DNA of 64,000 nt, taken from NCBI GenBank assembly GCA_016081115.2, contig CM071930.1:34797641-34861640 (forward strand), given 5' to 3'. The notes under the pieces were generated by a model. That model saw only the letters and a program-made list of their open reading frames with translations. It was not told the origin of the DNA and did not search any database. Origin of the DNA: Rehmannia glutinosa. Its lineage: Eukaryota; Streptophyta; Magnoliopsida; Lamiales; Orobanchaceae. This document shows, one piece after another, positions 20,490 to 31,600 of this stretch. The position numbers and the translations under genes are program-made. Positions within the stretch are counted from its first letter, which is position 1. Every line of letters starts with the position of its first letter.

Positions 20490-22697
20490 GGGGGTGCCCA
20501 TGACGAACGCACGGTGAAGACATGTGTGTGTTTTGAAGCTGATTCAGACGATTGAGATTGTACCACTTCATCTTCATAGTCTGCCCATCTCTTTGAAGCT
20601 GGAAAGTCCATTTCATGTGGCCTTGGGTGATCTAATTCAATAGCAATGTCATGAATTGCTGGTGATGGACCCTTGGTGACACTTTGGAGTAATCTGGACT
20701 TGACTGAGCCCAGAGAACTGTCCCAGAAGGCACGCGTAAGAGCCCGAATAGGCTTCCCCAATGGGTGCTGAACCGTAAAAGGTAGAATAGTGGACATAGT
20801 CTCCGTGGAGGAAGTAGAAGCTTTGGGAACAGATTCCCTTGCTGGATAATCGGAGTGAGATTTTGCTGACGGCTGATCGGGGTTGTCGTCTGAAACCAGA
20901 GCCTCAAATGTGTTACTCGTATGTATATCCATAGAGCAAGTGACTATTGCACAGGTAGGGGATCCTACACGCATAGTCGAACCCGTATTTCCCATTGAGT
21001 CATCAACGGCCTTGCCCTTGTCCTACTGCACAGGACAATAGGTTTTATGGACCCTTGAACGACCCCGTTGCACCAAATTCTGACGTCCTGTTGAAGTCCT
21101 TTGCCGCCCCTGATCAGGAGTGGCATGTCCTTCCGTAGTTGGTTGCCTTGCTGGAGTAATGTGGCAAGAGGTCGTGGAATGTCCCGTGATACTGCACTTC
21201 GAGCAAAATTCCGGCAATTTTTCATACCATAATGACACGAATGAGCACTGACACACTCGTTCAACCATGATGTGATCCTCCAATGGCTTTGACAGATCAA
21301 TTTCCACCAACACCCGGATGAAGTGACCCAGAGAACCATCCAGCGATCGCTGGTCTATTTGTATTGGGTTCCCAATTGCATTGGCGATCCCCAAGATGGT
21401 ATTAGGATCCCAATATTCCAAACCAAGCTCGAAGATTCAAACCCAAATGCTTGCCAAAGACGTGTGCACTTTGTATGGATTGAAATCCGGGACCCATGGA
21501 GAGAGTTTAATAGTTCCCGGATTAAACGCCCAGTTAATACGAGCATGAGCCCGAGCACGATCCTGCGCATTAGAAAACTTAACACAAAAAAATCCCTTAC
21601 CCAAGGGGATTAGTTTCTAGTCAGTTTTAATTCCCGATAGTTTAGATAGGCGTTTATGCAACATCATGGTCGCCCATGGCTTATTTCCTTTCCCTAAAAT
21701 CACCCTTCCAATTAAAGAATTAGAAAATTCGGTGACGCATTATTGGTAAACATGTTCATCAATAGTGACGGAATAATAGTCACCTTTTCTTACTGGCTTG
21801 GGGATAGTATTTGTTGTGCAAGAAACCACATGAGAAAATGATTTGAAATTACCTTGGGCCTGTGTATCATAATCACTAGCATGTTGGGTACCTGTGACCT
21901 GTGAAAAAGTAGAACCTGAAGGATGGGGATTTCCCGAAACCATTTTCACATAAGTGTTGACCAATTGAGGATTAGTGTTGGATTCATGAGCCGATTGTCG
22001 AAGGTTCGATGCATGGGGGTTGGCCCTGTTGTCGTAGATTCCAGCCGCTTGAGGAACATTGAAGGTCGGACGCGCAGCTTGAATGCTCTGGAGATGGTTG
22101 AGGTTGGCCCAGGGGTCATCACCCCCTAGGAGAGGGCGTCCCTGGGACTGCTGGCTGCCGCTGGCCCCCCATTAACTCCCAAGGGAGGACCAGCCCCCCC
22201 ATGGATGTAGGAATCCATGGGGGTAAAGGGACGCCCCACATGGTGCGCTGGGGTGTGAGGGGGCACAGCCCCCCTATTACCGCCCACAAGATGTGCAGCG
22301 GCAGGTGGCGAGGCGATGCTGGGGACCTGCTGCGTGTGGGCGACGCTAGGAGGCTGTGGCGAGGGAGTTCCTTGCGCGCTGCTGGTACGAGGTTGTTGCT
22401 GGGACGAGGAAGTTGCTGGGGGCACTAGTGGTACGAGGTTGTTGCTAGGGGCGCTGGGGGACCACTCCGGCTGCTGTAGGTTGTTGTTGCCGATGGCATG
22501 TAGGAGTGCAGCGGGACCACACCTGCTGCTGTGAACGTCGAAGAAGACGGATGTCCGTTGATGGTTTTATAAGACAAAAAATTCCACGGCACACCGTAGA
22601 AAGAGAAAGTTCCCGACGTCGATGGCTTCCCACGTGCATGGTGCGGTTCAAAGTTCGAAGTTAATCCGGAAAAAGCAAGAGACTTCGGCGAGGCCAT
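20490..22697 (-). pseudogene. LINE ORF1: DUF4283-like and CCHC zinc-knuckle protein
   Basis: The start chosen is the ATG at 22697 (MASPKSLAFSGL). The first 190 or so codons are rich in Pro, Ser, Ala and Gln and shift frame at about 22425. A DUF4283-like region follows around 21355-21740. Next come RSLDGSLGHFIRVLVEIDLS and the CCHC knuckle CSKCSITGHSTTSC (C-x2-C-x4-H-x4-C) at about 21180-21225. The tail is acidic and Ser-rich up to the ORF2 start. ORF1 proteins of this type bind LINE RNA. There are several frame changes and in-frame stops. Confidence 0.82.
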
Positions 22698-22800
22698 GGC
22701 TGGCAATGGCACCGGAGGTATATAACGTAGTGTCCGATCCGTATGCAAGAGAGAGAAGAGAGAGAAACCCTAGAGAGAGAATTTTTTACCTTACTTCTTC
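22698..22800 (-). promoter_or_regulatory. LINE 5' UTR / internal promoter region
   Basis: On the minus strand it reads GAAGAAGTAAGG..., then a CTCTCTAGGGTTTCTCTCTCT stretch. The region directly abuts the TSD, so the 5' end appears complete. It presumably contains an internal promoter, which is an inference. Confidence 0.6.
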
Positions 22801-22818
22801 TTGAATTGTAAAAGAGTT
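22801..22818. repeat. LINE target-site duplication, 5' side
   Basis: TTGAATTGTAAAAGAGTT is identical to 14646-14663. Confidence 0.9.
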
Positions 22819-23059
22819 GAAATTGGTAGATATATCAAATCGTAATTTTTATTCTTATACCCTACCAAGATTTTTTGAGAAAAGTCCAAGAATTTATTCC
22901 ATATTTATCTGCTGTAAACACCATATTTAATTTGCTATATTCCCTTTTAAATTTGTGAAATTTTGGTAAATATTTTTTTTGAGAAAGGAAATATATAATG
23001 AATTATGGATGGTAATGAAGCGAAATTGAATTTGGACAAAAACTCTATTGCGCTATTAA
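22819..23059. other. AT-rich flank, no gene
   Basis: 240 bp between the LINE and the Helitron end. Nothing recognisable is seen. Confidence 0.6.
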
Positions 23060-23086
23060 CTAGTGTTACACCCGTACAACGCACAG
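23060..23086 (-). other. Helitron 3' terminus (imperfect hairpin and CTAG)
   Basis: On the minus strand it reads CTGTGCGTTGTACGGG, then TGTAACA, CTAG and a flanking T. This fits the Helitron rule of a GC-rich hairpin near the end, CTRR terminus, and insertion next to T. The stem is imperfect, as if decayed from a GTGC...GCAC form. Confidence 0.72.
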
Positions 23087-23245
23087 TGAATGTTATATTG
23101 GATTGTTGCAATTGGATTGTGTTGAACAATATAGAGTTTATTGTGTTGAACCATTGGATGGATGTTAAAATACTAATATTAATAAAATATAAAAATGTAA
23201 AATAGAATTCAAACAAATTATTGAAATTAAAGCACTATAAAAAAA

Positions 23246-25583
23246 CTACAAATTTTGAAAGACTTCTTTGTACACCACATTCATTGTTTGCTTGTTGTTT
23301 GATTCGTCGTCACCACAGACTAATATTTTCAAACTATTGCGATTGGTGACTCGGGAAACATCAACATATAATTGGCCATGACTGAATACTAGATTCCGCA
23401 AAAATAGCCCGACATTAGAGAGAGATTGGACTTGACTCTTATTTATAGTCATTTCATACGATACAATAAGGGGGAACTGTCTTCGTTGAAACTTGAATGG
23501 AATTCTGAGGTCTGATGGGATTAATGTCATTCGCGGAATCAACACCTTATGACCTGCATTTGTTCCGGTGAGAATTTTAGCTTCAATTACATGTTTGGCG
23601 AGCCTCGTAATAACCAAACTAGTGTCGTTACACAGTCCAATTGAATGGTTCATGTTCCTCAAGAGCATAACCGGAGTACCAACCTTCAAATGCAATTCAT
23701 GGTTAGGAACACAGGAACATCTTATCCCGTTCAAAAATTCTGGCGTGTGTAGATCATGCAAAAAGTCAACATTAGCATCGAATTTGCAAGTGCTGTCGGA
23801 GCTCAAATAAGTCTGGCCCTCAAATGAATTTAACGATGTCATATATTTATTTATGGACTCAACAACATCGATGGTTAGTGCCAGTATAGCCCTCTCTTTC
23901 AAGTAAGTCGGATCATCAATGGCGTCTCTAAACATCATATAAGTACTTTCAACAATAGTTGTAATCGGATCACCAGAAGATTCTAGCAAGATATCATCGG
24001 GTATATCAATAGTTGCACAACTATCAATCGATCCTCCAACCGTTCCATCTCCAATGCTTGCAATCCATTCAGAAAATTGCACCAAATCTGCATAATCATC
24101 GGTTCCACCTAAGCTTTGAAGACGCATGATCTTAGTCAGTTTTAAAACTGTGCAATCTTTCCACAAATACGATGAATTAATCGTTGCATTTACAATATCC
24201 TGACGACTTTCCTTAGGTATAACAGGCAATATCTATCTAAAGTCTCCACCAAATACAACAGTTTTCCCTCTAAACGGTGTATGTTCCGCCAATGGGTTGT
24301 CAAGTTTTAAAAGAGATCTTAAATTTTCGTCAAATGCTTCAAAGCAATATTGTGCATCATTGGTGCTTCGTCCCAGATTATAAGCTTATAACAAATAATC
24401 AATTCCGCAAGCGGACTCTCCTGATTGATATTGCATGTTGAGTCTTCATTTGGGGTAAAGGGAATAACAAATCGTGAATGTGCGATCCCCGCCACCTGGC
24501 AAATGTAAGATACGCAATGCCGCTTGATGCCACATTTAGTACAATTTCTCATTTTGATCTCAACGCCGAAGATAAAGCCCTCCAAAAAAAGTCTTGCTTG
24601 TGCCTCCATATCCGTAGACAAAGAACATACCACCTTTATCGGATATCACTGCATGCATTATATTCGAGTAAACGCTACGTTGTTCATCATTGAGTTTGGA
24701 AATTAGATTCTGGTGCTCAACCAATAACACTTTACGATCATAGCGCAACTCATCGTGTATCAGTCTATTTTGGTGGTTTTGAAGATTGTCAACATCCGGA
24801 AATGGCATCAAATCAAAATTGTGTAGACTCTTACCACGACTTTGCAATAATTTTTCAATCTCCGATAAGGCAAGATTCTTAATTTGGTTCTCACTCAATA
24901 CCAGATCTGCAAAAGAAGAAGACAAAATATAATAAATTTCATAACTAATATGAATATTACTAAAATTTATAAACTATGAAAATAATCGCCCAAAAGGAAT
25001 TCCATAAGATATGAAATATAATGCATAAATACCTTGATGATTTAGAAGTCGTCTTTGATAGAATATCATCAGAAAAGAACTCCCAACCCTTCTCCCACAC
25101 TGCTTCTGGCCTGATCAAAGAATCCAATGACAACAATGACGCAAACAAATTTCTTAGGGTCTTAGTAGATGCTCAGTGACTCGCTTCAATGATGGCGTCA
25201 ATATATTCCCTATCGTCTTCTAACAAACCAAGAGCATAGCAAGCTTCGCGATAGGAAGAGTGTTGCACACCATTGACCTTCTTATAGTCATCATGACACG
25301 TAGCCCCTCGGACCATGTTAATGAGACACCTCAAATAGTACATATCCCCACAACCCGGAGAGGCATAAAAAACCCGGCTTATTGATTTACCAATCTTCCT
25401 CGGCATCCACTTTCTAAGATATGGTTTCCAAATGAATTTAGTTGGAGCTTCAGCGTAAGTCAATTCCCTAGCTTGAGTATATACTTTATTGGCTTCCATC
25501 CATGCTAAAAACATGCTTTCTTTAATAGAATCTTTCTTTAGAACATCATCAATTATTTCAGAATCAGAGAAAATAACATTCTG
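23246..25583 (-). pseudogene. Helitron PIF1-like helicase region, damaged
   Basis: Blocks in minus-strand order are: the Rep-helicase linker with SMFLAWMEANKVYTQARELT and GCGDMYYLRCLINMVRGAT (25173-25583); LRNLFASLLSLDSLIRPEAV; a likely intron 25032-24909 with GT-AG ends; the Walker A region FFVYGYGGTSKTFFGG (about 24590); motif II LIIWDEAPM (about 24370-24400); VVFGGDFR then a stop then ILPVIP (about 24225-24260); and the C-terminal motifs GTPVMLLRNMN and QLYVDVSRVTNRNSLKILV (23246-23720). The P-loop has Ser where GGTGKT has Gly, and a TAG replaces the usual Gln after GDFR. The helicase would unwind DNA during rolling-circle transposition. The gene continues upstream of the Copia insertion at 41133. 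Confidence 0.9.
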
Positions 25584-25588
25584 CTCAT
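25584..25588. repeat. TSD CTCAT of the Copia insertion, left
   Basis: CTCAT directly precedes TGTAGG at 25589 and is repeated at 41128-41132. Confidence 0.95.
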
Positions 25589-25642
25589 TGTAGGTCCCAA
25601 GGGGTGTAAGTGTAAGGTTTAGAAGGGGGGGTTGAATAAACC

Positions 25643-27114
25643 TGTTCACTTGGTTTTATACCAATGATTTGGGCTTCCTAGACTTGAGTTTTGTGTTGTT
25701 TTTGATTATTTTGAGTCATTTGAGTAGCCAATCCATGTTGAGAGCCAATTATATTGAGTTTATAGTCATAGTAATGAATCGTATATCAAAAGAAGTACAA
25801 ACGAGCAAACAACGAGAGATTGATTTGAAGAAACGTCCAAACGCGTCTGAAATTTCCATCACTGGCAGCGTTTAGTATTTTGACCATAACTCTCTCTACA
25901 AAATTGATATTGAGGTGATTCAAGTGGCTATAGAAAGCTAAGAGATAGGGCTACAACTTTGATGAAGGACTCAAAACCGAATTCGGACGTTTGGATGGCG
26001 CTGCAGCGCGGAGGCGAAAATCTGGGCAGCGGCCAAATGCTGGATGGCGCTGCAGCGCCCGGGTGTGTTATGTGCGCGCTGCAGCGCCCATTTTTGAGTG
26101 CTGCAGCGCCCGTGGGCGGATAAAACAATAAAAGTCCGATTTTCAGATCTAAAAACAGGGGGACTATAAATAGATACATGGGAGGCTTGAACTAGGAGGG
26201 GAGAAAAGGTCTGGAAAAGACCCAAGAACACAAGAAATAGCTCAACTTCATCAAGGAAGAATCAAGGGAAGAATCGGGTCGAATTGGAGCTCGAGGATTG
26301 AAGATTAATCGAGAGATTATCTACTTCCCCTAAGTTTTCTCATTCTTTGTGCTTTAATCTTTCATTTTAGCTTGTCATGAATATGAACAATTTGTCTATG
26401 AGTTGTTTATTTGTAATGAATAGCTAAACTTCTTGTGATTTTCGGGTTTTGGAAGTAGATTAATTGAACTTTTGTTGAATGTTTTAATCTTAATTGAAGT
26501 TATTGTCTTGAAGCTTTATTTGAGTACTTTGTTCTTATTCTTGTTTTATCATTTGGCCAATGATTTAGCATGTTTGATATATTGATTCATAATTCGAGAG
26601 ATGAGTTTCAATATTAGATCTTGAGTACTTGACATGAATATTTGTATAATCGAGAGGTTTGTGAATATTTGTGAGGATATATGATCTTTTGTGCATTTGG
26701 GAGTTGTGTATCTTATGTTGAGTAGAGATGCTAGCATAGATATTTCAATCTACACTTTATATACATCTCGAGAGGGAGGATAAAATACCGTTGTGATCGT
26801 CTTATAGGTGTATTGATGATAACTTTGGATTTGATTAAATTGGACAACAAGAGGAATATTAATTGAAACCATAACCCGGGAATCCATTTCATTCCCTTGA
26901 TAATTCCATTATTATTTGCATCTTGTGTTTTTGTGGTTAACCTTGTCTTTACTTCTACTACAATTATCAAATTTCGATCGTCTAAATAAAAATAAGACTA
27001 TCTTAGTTTAATACTTAGCACATAAATTTATTAGTCTCCGTGGATACGACCTTGCTTACCCTATTCTATAAACTACACCGTACACTTGCGGTGAAGCTAA
27101 AAATAAGGCGAACA
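25643..27114. mobile_element. Solo LTR of an unrelated element, nested in the Sirevirus 3' LTR
   Basis: The insert starts TGTTCACTTG and ends AAGGCGAACA, with AAACC on both sides (25638-25642 and 27115-27119). The right part contains the phrase CTCCGTGGATACGACC and then TACACTTGCGG, common near the 3' end of plant LTRs. So the plus orientation is likely, and a 1472-bp solo LTR is the best reading. There is no internal domain. Four GCTGCAGCGC palindromes lie at about 25998-26110. Confidence 0.82.
25995..26115 (+). repeat. Four GCTGCAGCGC palindromic motifs
   Basis: GGCGCTGCAGCGC occurs near 25998 and 26047, with GCGCTGCAGCGCC near 26078 and GTGCTGCAGCGCC near 26099. They are set in otherwise AT-rich LTR sequence. 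Each is a perfect or near-perfect dyad. Confidence 0.85.
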
Positions 27115-28612
27115 AAACCTTACCAAATTTTCGATTTAGTCCTTTTAAATATACAGAGTTGATTCTGCACAGTTGTGTCCTTGATGGACAATGATCGATT
27201 TAATCAATCGAGAGTTAGTCTCTCAACGACTCAAATTTGAGCCGTTGATGGAATAACTCACCGTTGATTGATTCTAAATTAACTCAACTGTGGTTTTGTT
27301 TACACGGAAGACTTAACACCCTTAAGTTTGATTAAGCAAGAGTTTAGTGCTAGGTTTAGTACTAGTATTATCAAGTGGATAGCAAATTTATCGTGAGATA
27401 TAAGCGATTAAAAATGCAGAATTAAAGTCTTTGAAATGTAAATGACACAATGAAATTTTTATAGAGGTTCGAGATGGGGTAATTCTTCTACTCCTCTATT
27501 CTCCAACTCCCGGAGGAATCCACTAGGTAATGATCGGTTTACAAAGTGGTAATGCATCCCGGATACAAGTCTTGATCACAAAGCCGACTTGATCCTTTGG
27601 GACTCGATCCAGAGACGCCTTGATCACTCACCGGCTTCTCGTGCGACTCGGCTTCTTCACAGGCAATTTGCTTTGCTACTACTGACTCACTTGCTCAAGC
27701 TCTTTGGATTTGATCACGAAGCCCTCCAAAAGCTTAAGACTTGGTTCAACATTGAACCTTCCTACAATCCTTCCTGGAATGTAGACCCCTTGTTTTCAGT
27801 GTTTTTCTCTTCAACTGATTGAAGTTATCTTTCCTTCACAGGTGAGTGTTGGATTGATGTTCTTCGTAATGTAGGCTTGAGGATTGAGAATGTTTCATTT
27901 TTCTAATATGCTTGTATATCTCATATGTGTGTCATCCTTCTTCTCAAACAAACTCCTCAGCCTTTTATAGTGAACTTTCAAAAATTTGCCCGTTGAAGAG
28001 ATAGGCTTATTTTTGAAAGTCACTTGCAGTCGTTGGCTTGTCTTGTTGCGCTTCTTGGAATTGCCATTTCCTCGTATGAATTGTTCTTTCACCTTTTCGA
28101 GTTCGACACGGTGTGGTGCTTCCCATTGGTTCATTCCTTTTGCACGCTTCTCGGGGTGAGCACTCAGAAAGGTGGTATGGAGATATTACTTGTTTAAGTA
28201 AATCTCTTGATTTACTCGTGCAACGGTTCTTTTTCGATTATCTCGACTTGAATGCATTTTCTTGCTTTCCCCAGGTGATTTAGAGTCGACTTCCAATCAT
28301 TGGATGACTCTTCCGTCATTTCAACTTGAGACTTGGCTTTTCTTGAGTTGACTTGACGATGCTCCACTCACCGCATCTCACCGCTTCTCCAAAGAGTTCC
28401 CCGTCTACTCTTTTTTGCCATACTCACTGTCTCGCGTGAAGTCTTCCTTCAAGTCTTGATTGTCTTCTTGCATGTTAGGGCGTAGGCGACTTAACTCGGC
28501 TTGGCCACTCTATTTATTACAATGCATTTTACAACAAGAATTGGGGTGCCAACTTTCTATTCTAAGTTTTACATGGCATTCATCAAAATCTTAAACAATA
28601 AATTTCCTAACA

Positions 28613-28640
28613 ATTTCCCCCTTTTTGATGATGCCAAAAC
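28613..28640 (-). promoter_or_regulatory. Polypurine tract of Sirevirus-like copy 1
   Basis: On the minus strand TTTGGCATCATCAAAAAGG continues into GGGAAAT and then TGTTAGG, so the purine run directly abuts the 3' LTR. Confidence 0.9.
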
Positions 28641-31600
28641 TTAAACCATTCAAAAATGCAAATAGCAAAGATACATACAGATAGTGTATTGACATAGAAT
28701 GTATGCGCAGAATAGATCCGTTTATTGATCATATCATTCTTGTTCTTTTACACAATCAAGTTTACAAGGTGTATCGAGCACATATTTGTCTTCACAAAAA
28801 AATAAAGAATTTATAGCTTTATTACAGAAGACTTACATTGTATGTATTTACATAATAAAATACACGAAGGGGTGGACAACAACACTTCATCTCCTTCGTT
28901 GTCTCCTTCTTTCATCTTGATCAGCATCTTCTTCTCTTCTTCTCTTTTTCTCGTCGTCACCGCCTTTTTTTTCTTTTCATATGCCTTCCTGGCGCTTCAT
29001 CTCTTCTTATTCTTTCCCCTCTCTCCTCCCATAGCTGAGTTTGTCTCTTGTTTTCTTCTTCTAGTCTTTTCACATACTCAGCGTTAGTTTTCGCCACTTG
29101 CAAATTCGCTACTTGGTCAAGCCCAGCCCAGTAGATCCCTCCTTTCTTTCCTGGATCCACATATTCAATGTTTTTGGGCGAGGCCTGGGTCCAAGCTTCT
29201 TCCTCCACTACGCTTCTTCCTCTACCTCTCTATCAGACGGGGTCTTCTTTCTTTCCAAACAAACTTCTTTCGGTGAGTGACCAAAGGAGTGACCGCGAGT
29301 CTGCGGTAGTGCTGCTTGCTGTCGGCTTCTTCACATAACGTGAGACCCTTTTCCCAAGATACAAGTCCCAAGCTTGAGCCATAGACATATTTGCAAAGTA
29401 TCCCTCGATTCGAGCGTTTTAAATTCATCAACTGATCGTGGCTCGTCCCGACATCCGAGATGGCATAAGTGTCTCTGCTTCTTTGGAATGCCTCCGTGTT
29501 CTTTCAAGATGTTCATGATTCGGGCATCCATTCTACCTTCCACTTCCTTCATCCCCGCTTCAATAGTTTTTCTCTTATCGGCCATGGATATAGCAGTGTT
29601 GGAGTGGCGAGTCACGGGAGTTTGCTTTGCTTATGATGTCACCGTGATGAGGACCTTGTTGGGGGTTTGTGCAATCATCAATGTCACATCCGTCGACCCT
29701 TCCCCTCAACAAGCTTTCCTTTCTTTTGTTTCAAGACTTCCTCACCGATTTTCCCTTCTCACCGCTTTGCTCCTTTCTTCTCGGCTTGATTTTAGCGCTT
29801 TAAGGTATTCCTCTTCCCCCTTTTTGGCATCATCAAAGGATAGAGGAACCCCGGGAACATATTGGCAAGCATGAAGTCGAGTCTTCGATGGCCGAGTTCT
29901 ACTTTCGAAATCTTTGCGTTGTATGCGGACGGAATTCGGATCGAGTAGCATTGGATTCTCACAAATCGGCTTCATCTCGGCCATGAGAAGGCTGAATTTT
30001 CTTGTCATGTGTTCTTCCAAACGCCGTAGATCATTTGTATTTTGCTCACGCAGCAGCTTTATCTCGGCGGTGTGAGCTTCATGCATATGCTCAATATGTT
30101 CTCTCGGCTTTGTTTTTGCATCGATTTTCACTCTCCATACCAAAGACTTGTTGAACAATGTCCTGAAGAATCGACTTGTTCCACACGCATTGTTTGTTCT
30201 TTGTTGCCACCATTCCCTTATTCTCGATGCCTCTCAAGTCGCCTCAAGTCGGCCGTAAGGTTGGCATCTCTGTTGTCCGGTCGCATGTCCAAAGAGGCTG
30301 ATGCCTCTCCATCCGTTCAACCTCGGCGAATAATGCCTTGAACACTTTGCGGCCTTCACCGATTCTTCCGTTGCGGTGATGGCCATACAACATCAAAGTC
30401 ATAAGCGGTGGAACAATGGTGCCTGATGAAAAGACGGAGCTGGTCCGTGATAGCGTCGCGTTCATTCTCGACTCTTCATGGAGGTCGGGTACCTCCAGGG
30501 AAAAAGGAAAGGATTCTATAAATGATTCATCACCACCCACTGGGATTTGTTCGATGATGAGCGGTGCGCGTGAAGTTCTTTTAGGAATCGACCCTGCTGC
30601 AGCTTGAGGAGCCTGTGCAGTGGTCTCTTGTTCACCGGGTTTTGTTGTGAAGTGGACCCGGCTTGCGAGCCTCAACTGTCTTAATGACCGTTGGTCTCAA
30701 ATGATTTTTCCATTTCAATGATCGTCCTCGGCCGTATAAGAAGCGTCATCGGACGATGATGAGATTTCCATTGGTGGCTCATCATCAAAGTTAAAGGTTT
30801 GACGAGTAGTCTTGGGATCGACTTGCTCGTGCTTGGAACATCCGCAATGAGTCTTTTGGATTTGTCACGGGGGATGACTCGAACTTCTTCTTCGCTTTCC
30901 GATCCCGGAAAAGTGACATCGAGGATTGTCCTGGGAATCATGAAGTGCGCTTATCTCCTTCTCGGATGGGTCGATGATAGCGGGAGGGATGTTCTCTACA
31001 TCGCTTCTTTACCCCGGGAAGTCTCAACCTCCCGTGGGCCTTCGACTCCACCTCCGGCGGTCTCTCTTGCAACGAGGCCTTGTCCTCCCTTTCGACTTCG
31101 ACAAAGCAGTGTTAGCCGTCTTAGGGTCTTCTATGGTGGCATCCATTGAGTCTCGAACCCCATGGATTGCACTTTCATCGCCTGTGTGTTAACTCCCGGT
31201 GCTGTTCCTTCCCTGCCTCGACCGCATCGCGGCGTCATTAGCCTTCGAGCGGTTGGCACCTCACCGAGACAGCAGTCTCAATCGTCGAGCGTCGTTGATG
31301 GCAACTTGTTGTTCTTCTTGTGTTTGTAATTTCTCTCCTTCGCCTCCTTGATTCGTTGTGGAGTCATCTGCGGCATCCTCCGACCTAGGCTGCGGTGGAG
31401 GGAGTTTCCCCCTCGGTGCGCACCCGGTGAGTGACTTGGAATGGGGTCACTCGTCTCCAAACTCCCTACTGTTTTGATTGATTTGTTCAGCCGTTGGGGC
31501 GGTGGTAAAACACCTTCAATAGGGGTTGGCTCGATCAGGGTCCCCATTATCCCGCTTTCATCGCCACTCCCTTATTGCCTTCTTCCGAGTGAGTGGGGAA

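Larger units (their letters stand above)
14664..22800 (-). mobile_element. Near full-length L1-type LINE, interrupted by a solo LTR
   Basis: The element is bounded by the 18-bp TSD at 14646-14663 and 22801-22818. On the minus strand it contains a 5' UTR with a GGGTTTCTCTCTC-type start, ORF1 (proline/serine-rich, DUF4283-like, CCHC), ORF2 (endonuclease, RT, zf-RVT, RNase H) and a 3' UTR. Its span is 8137 bp. Removing the 1557-bp solo LTR and one 5-bp TSD leaves about 6.6 kb, a normal full length for plant L1. Many stops and frameshifts show that it is dead. Confidence 0.9.
25589..28612 (-). repeat. 3' LTR of Sirevirus-like copy 1, split by a nested solo LTR
   Basis: The LTR runs TGTTAGG at 28612 to CCTACA at 25589 on the minus strand. 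Removing the insertion 25643-27114 and one AAACC copy leaves about 1547 bp, against 1540 bp for its 5' partner. The two differ by scattered short indels and substitutions. Confidence 0.93.

Noticed and set aside
17578..22428. Plus-strand ORFs over the LINE
   Set aside because: RT, endonuclease and CCHC motifs are all on the minus strand; the plus frames carry no domain.
25995..26115. CRISPR-like repeat array from the GCTGCAGCGC cluster
   Set aside because: The repeats are short palindromes with irregular spacing inside a plant LTR; there are no spacers and no cas genes.
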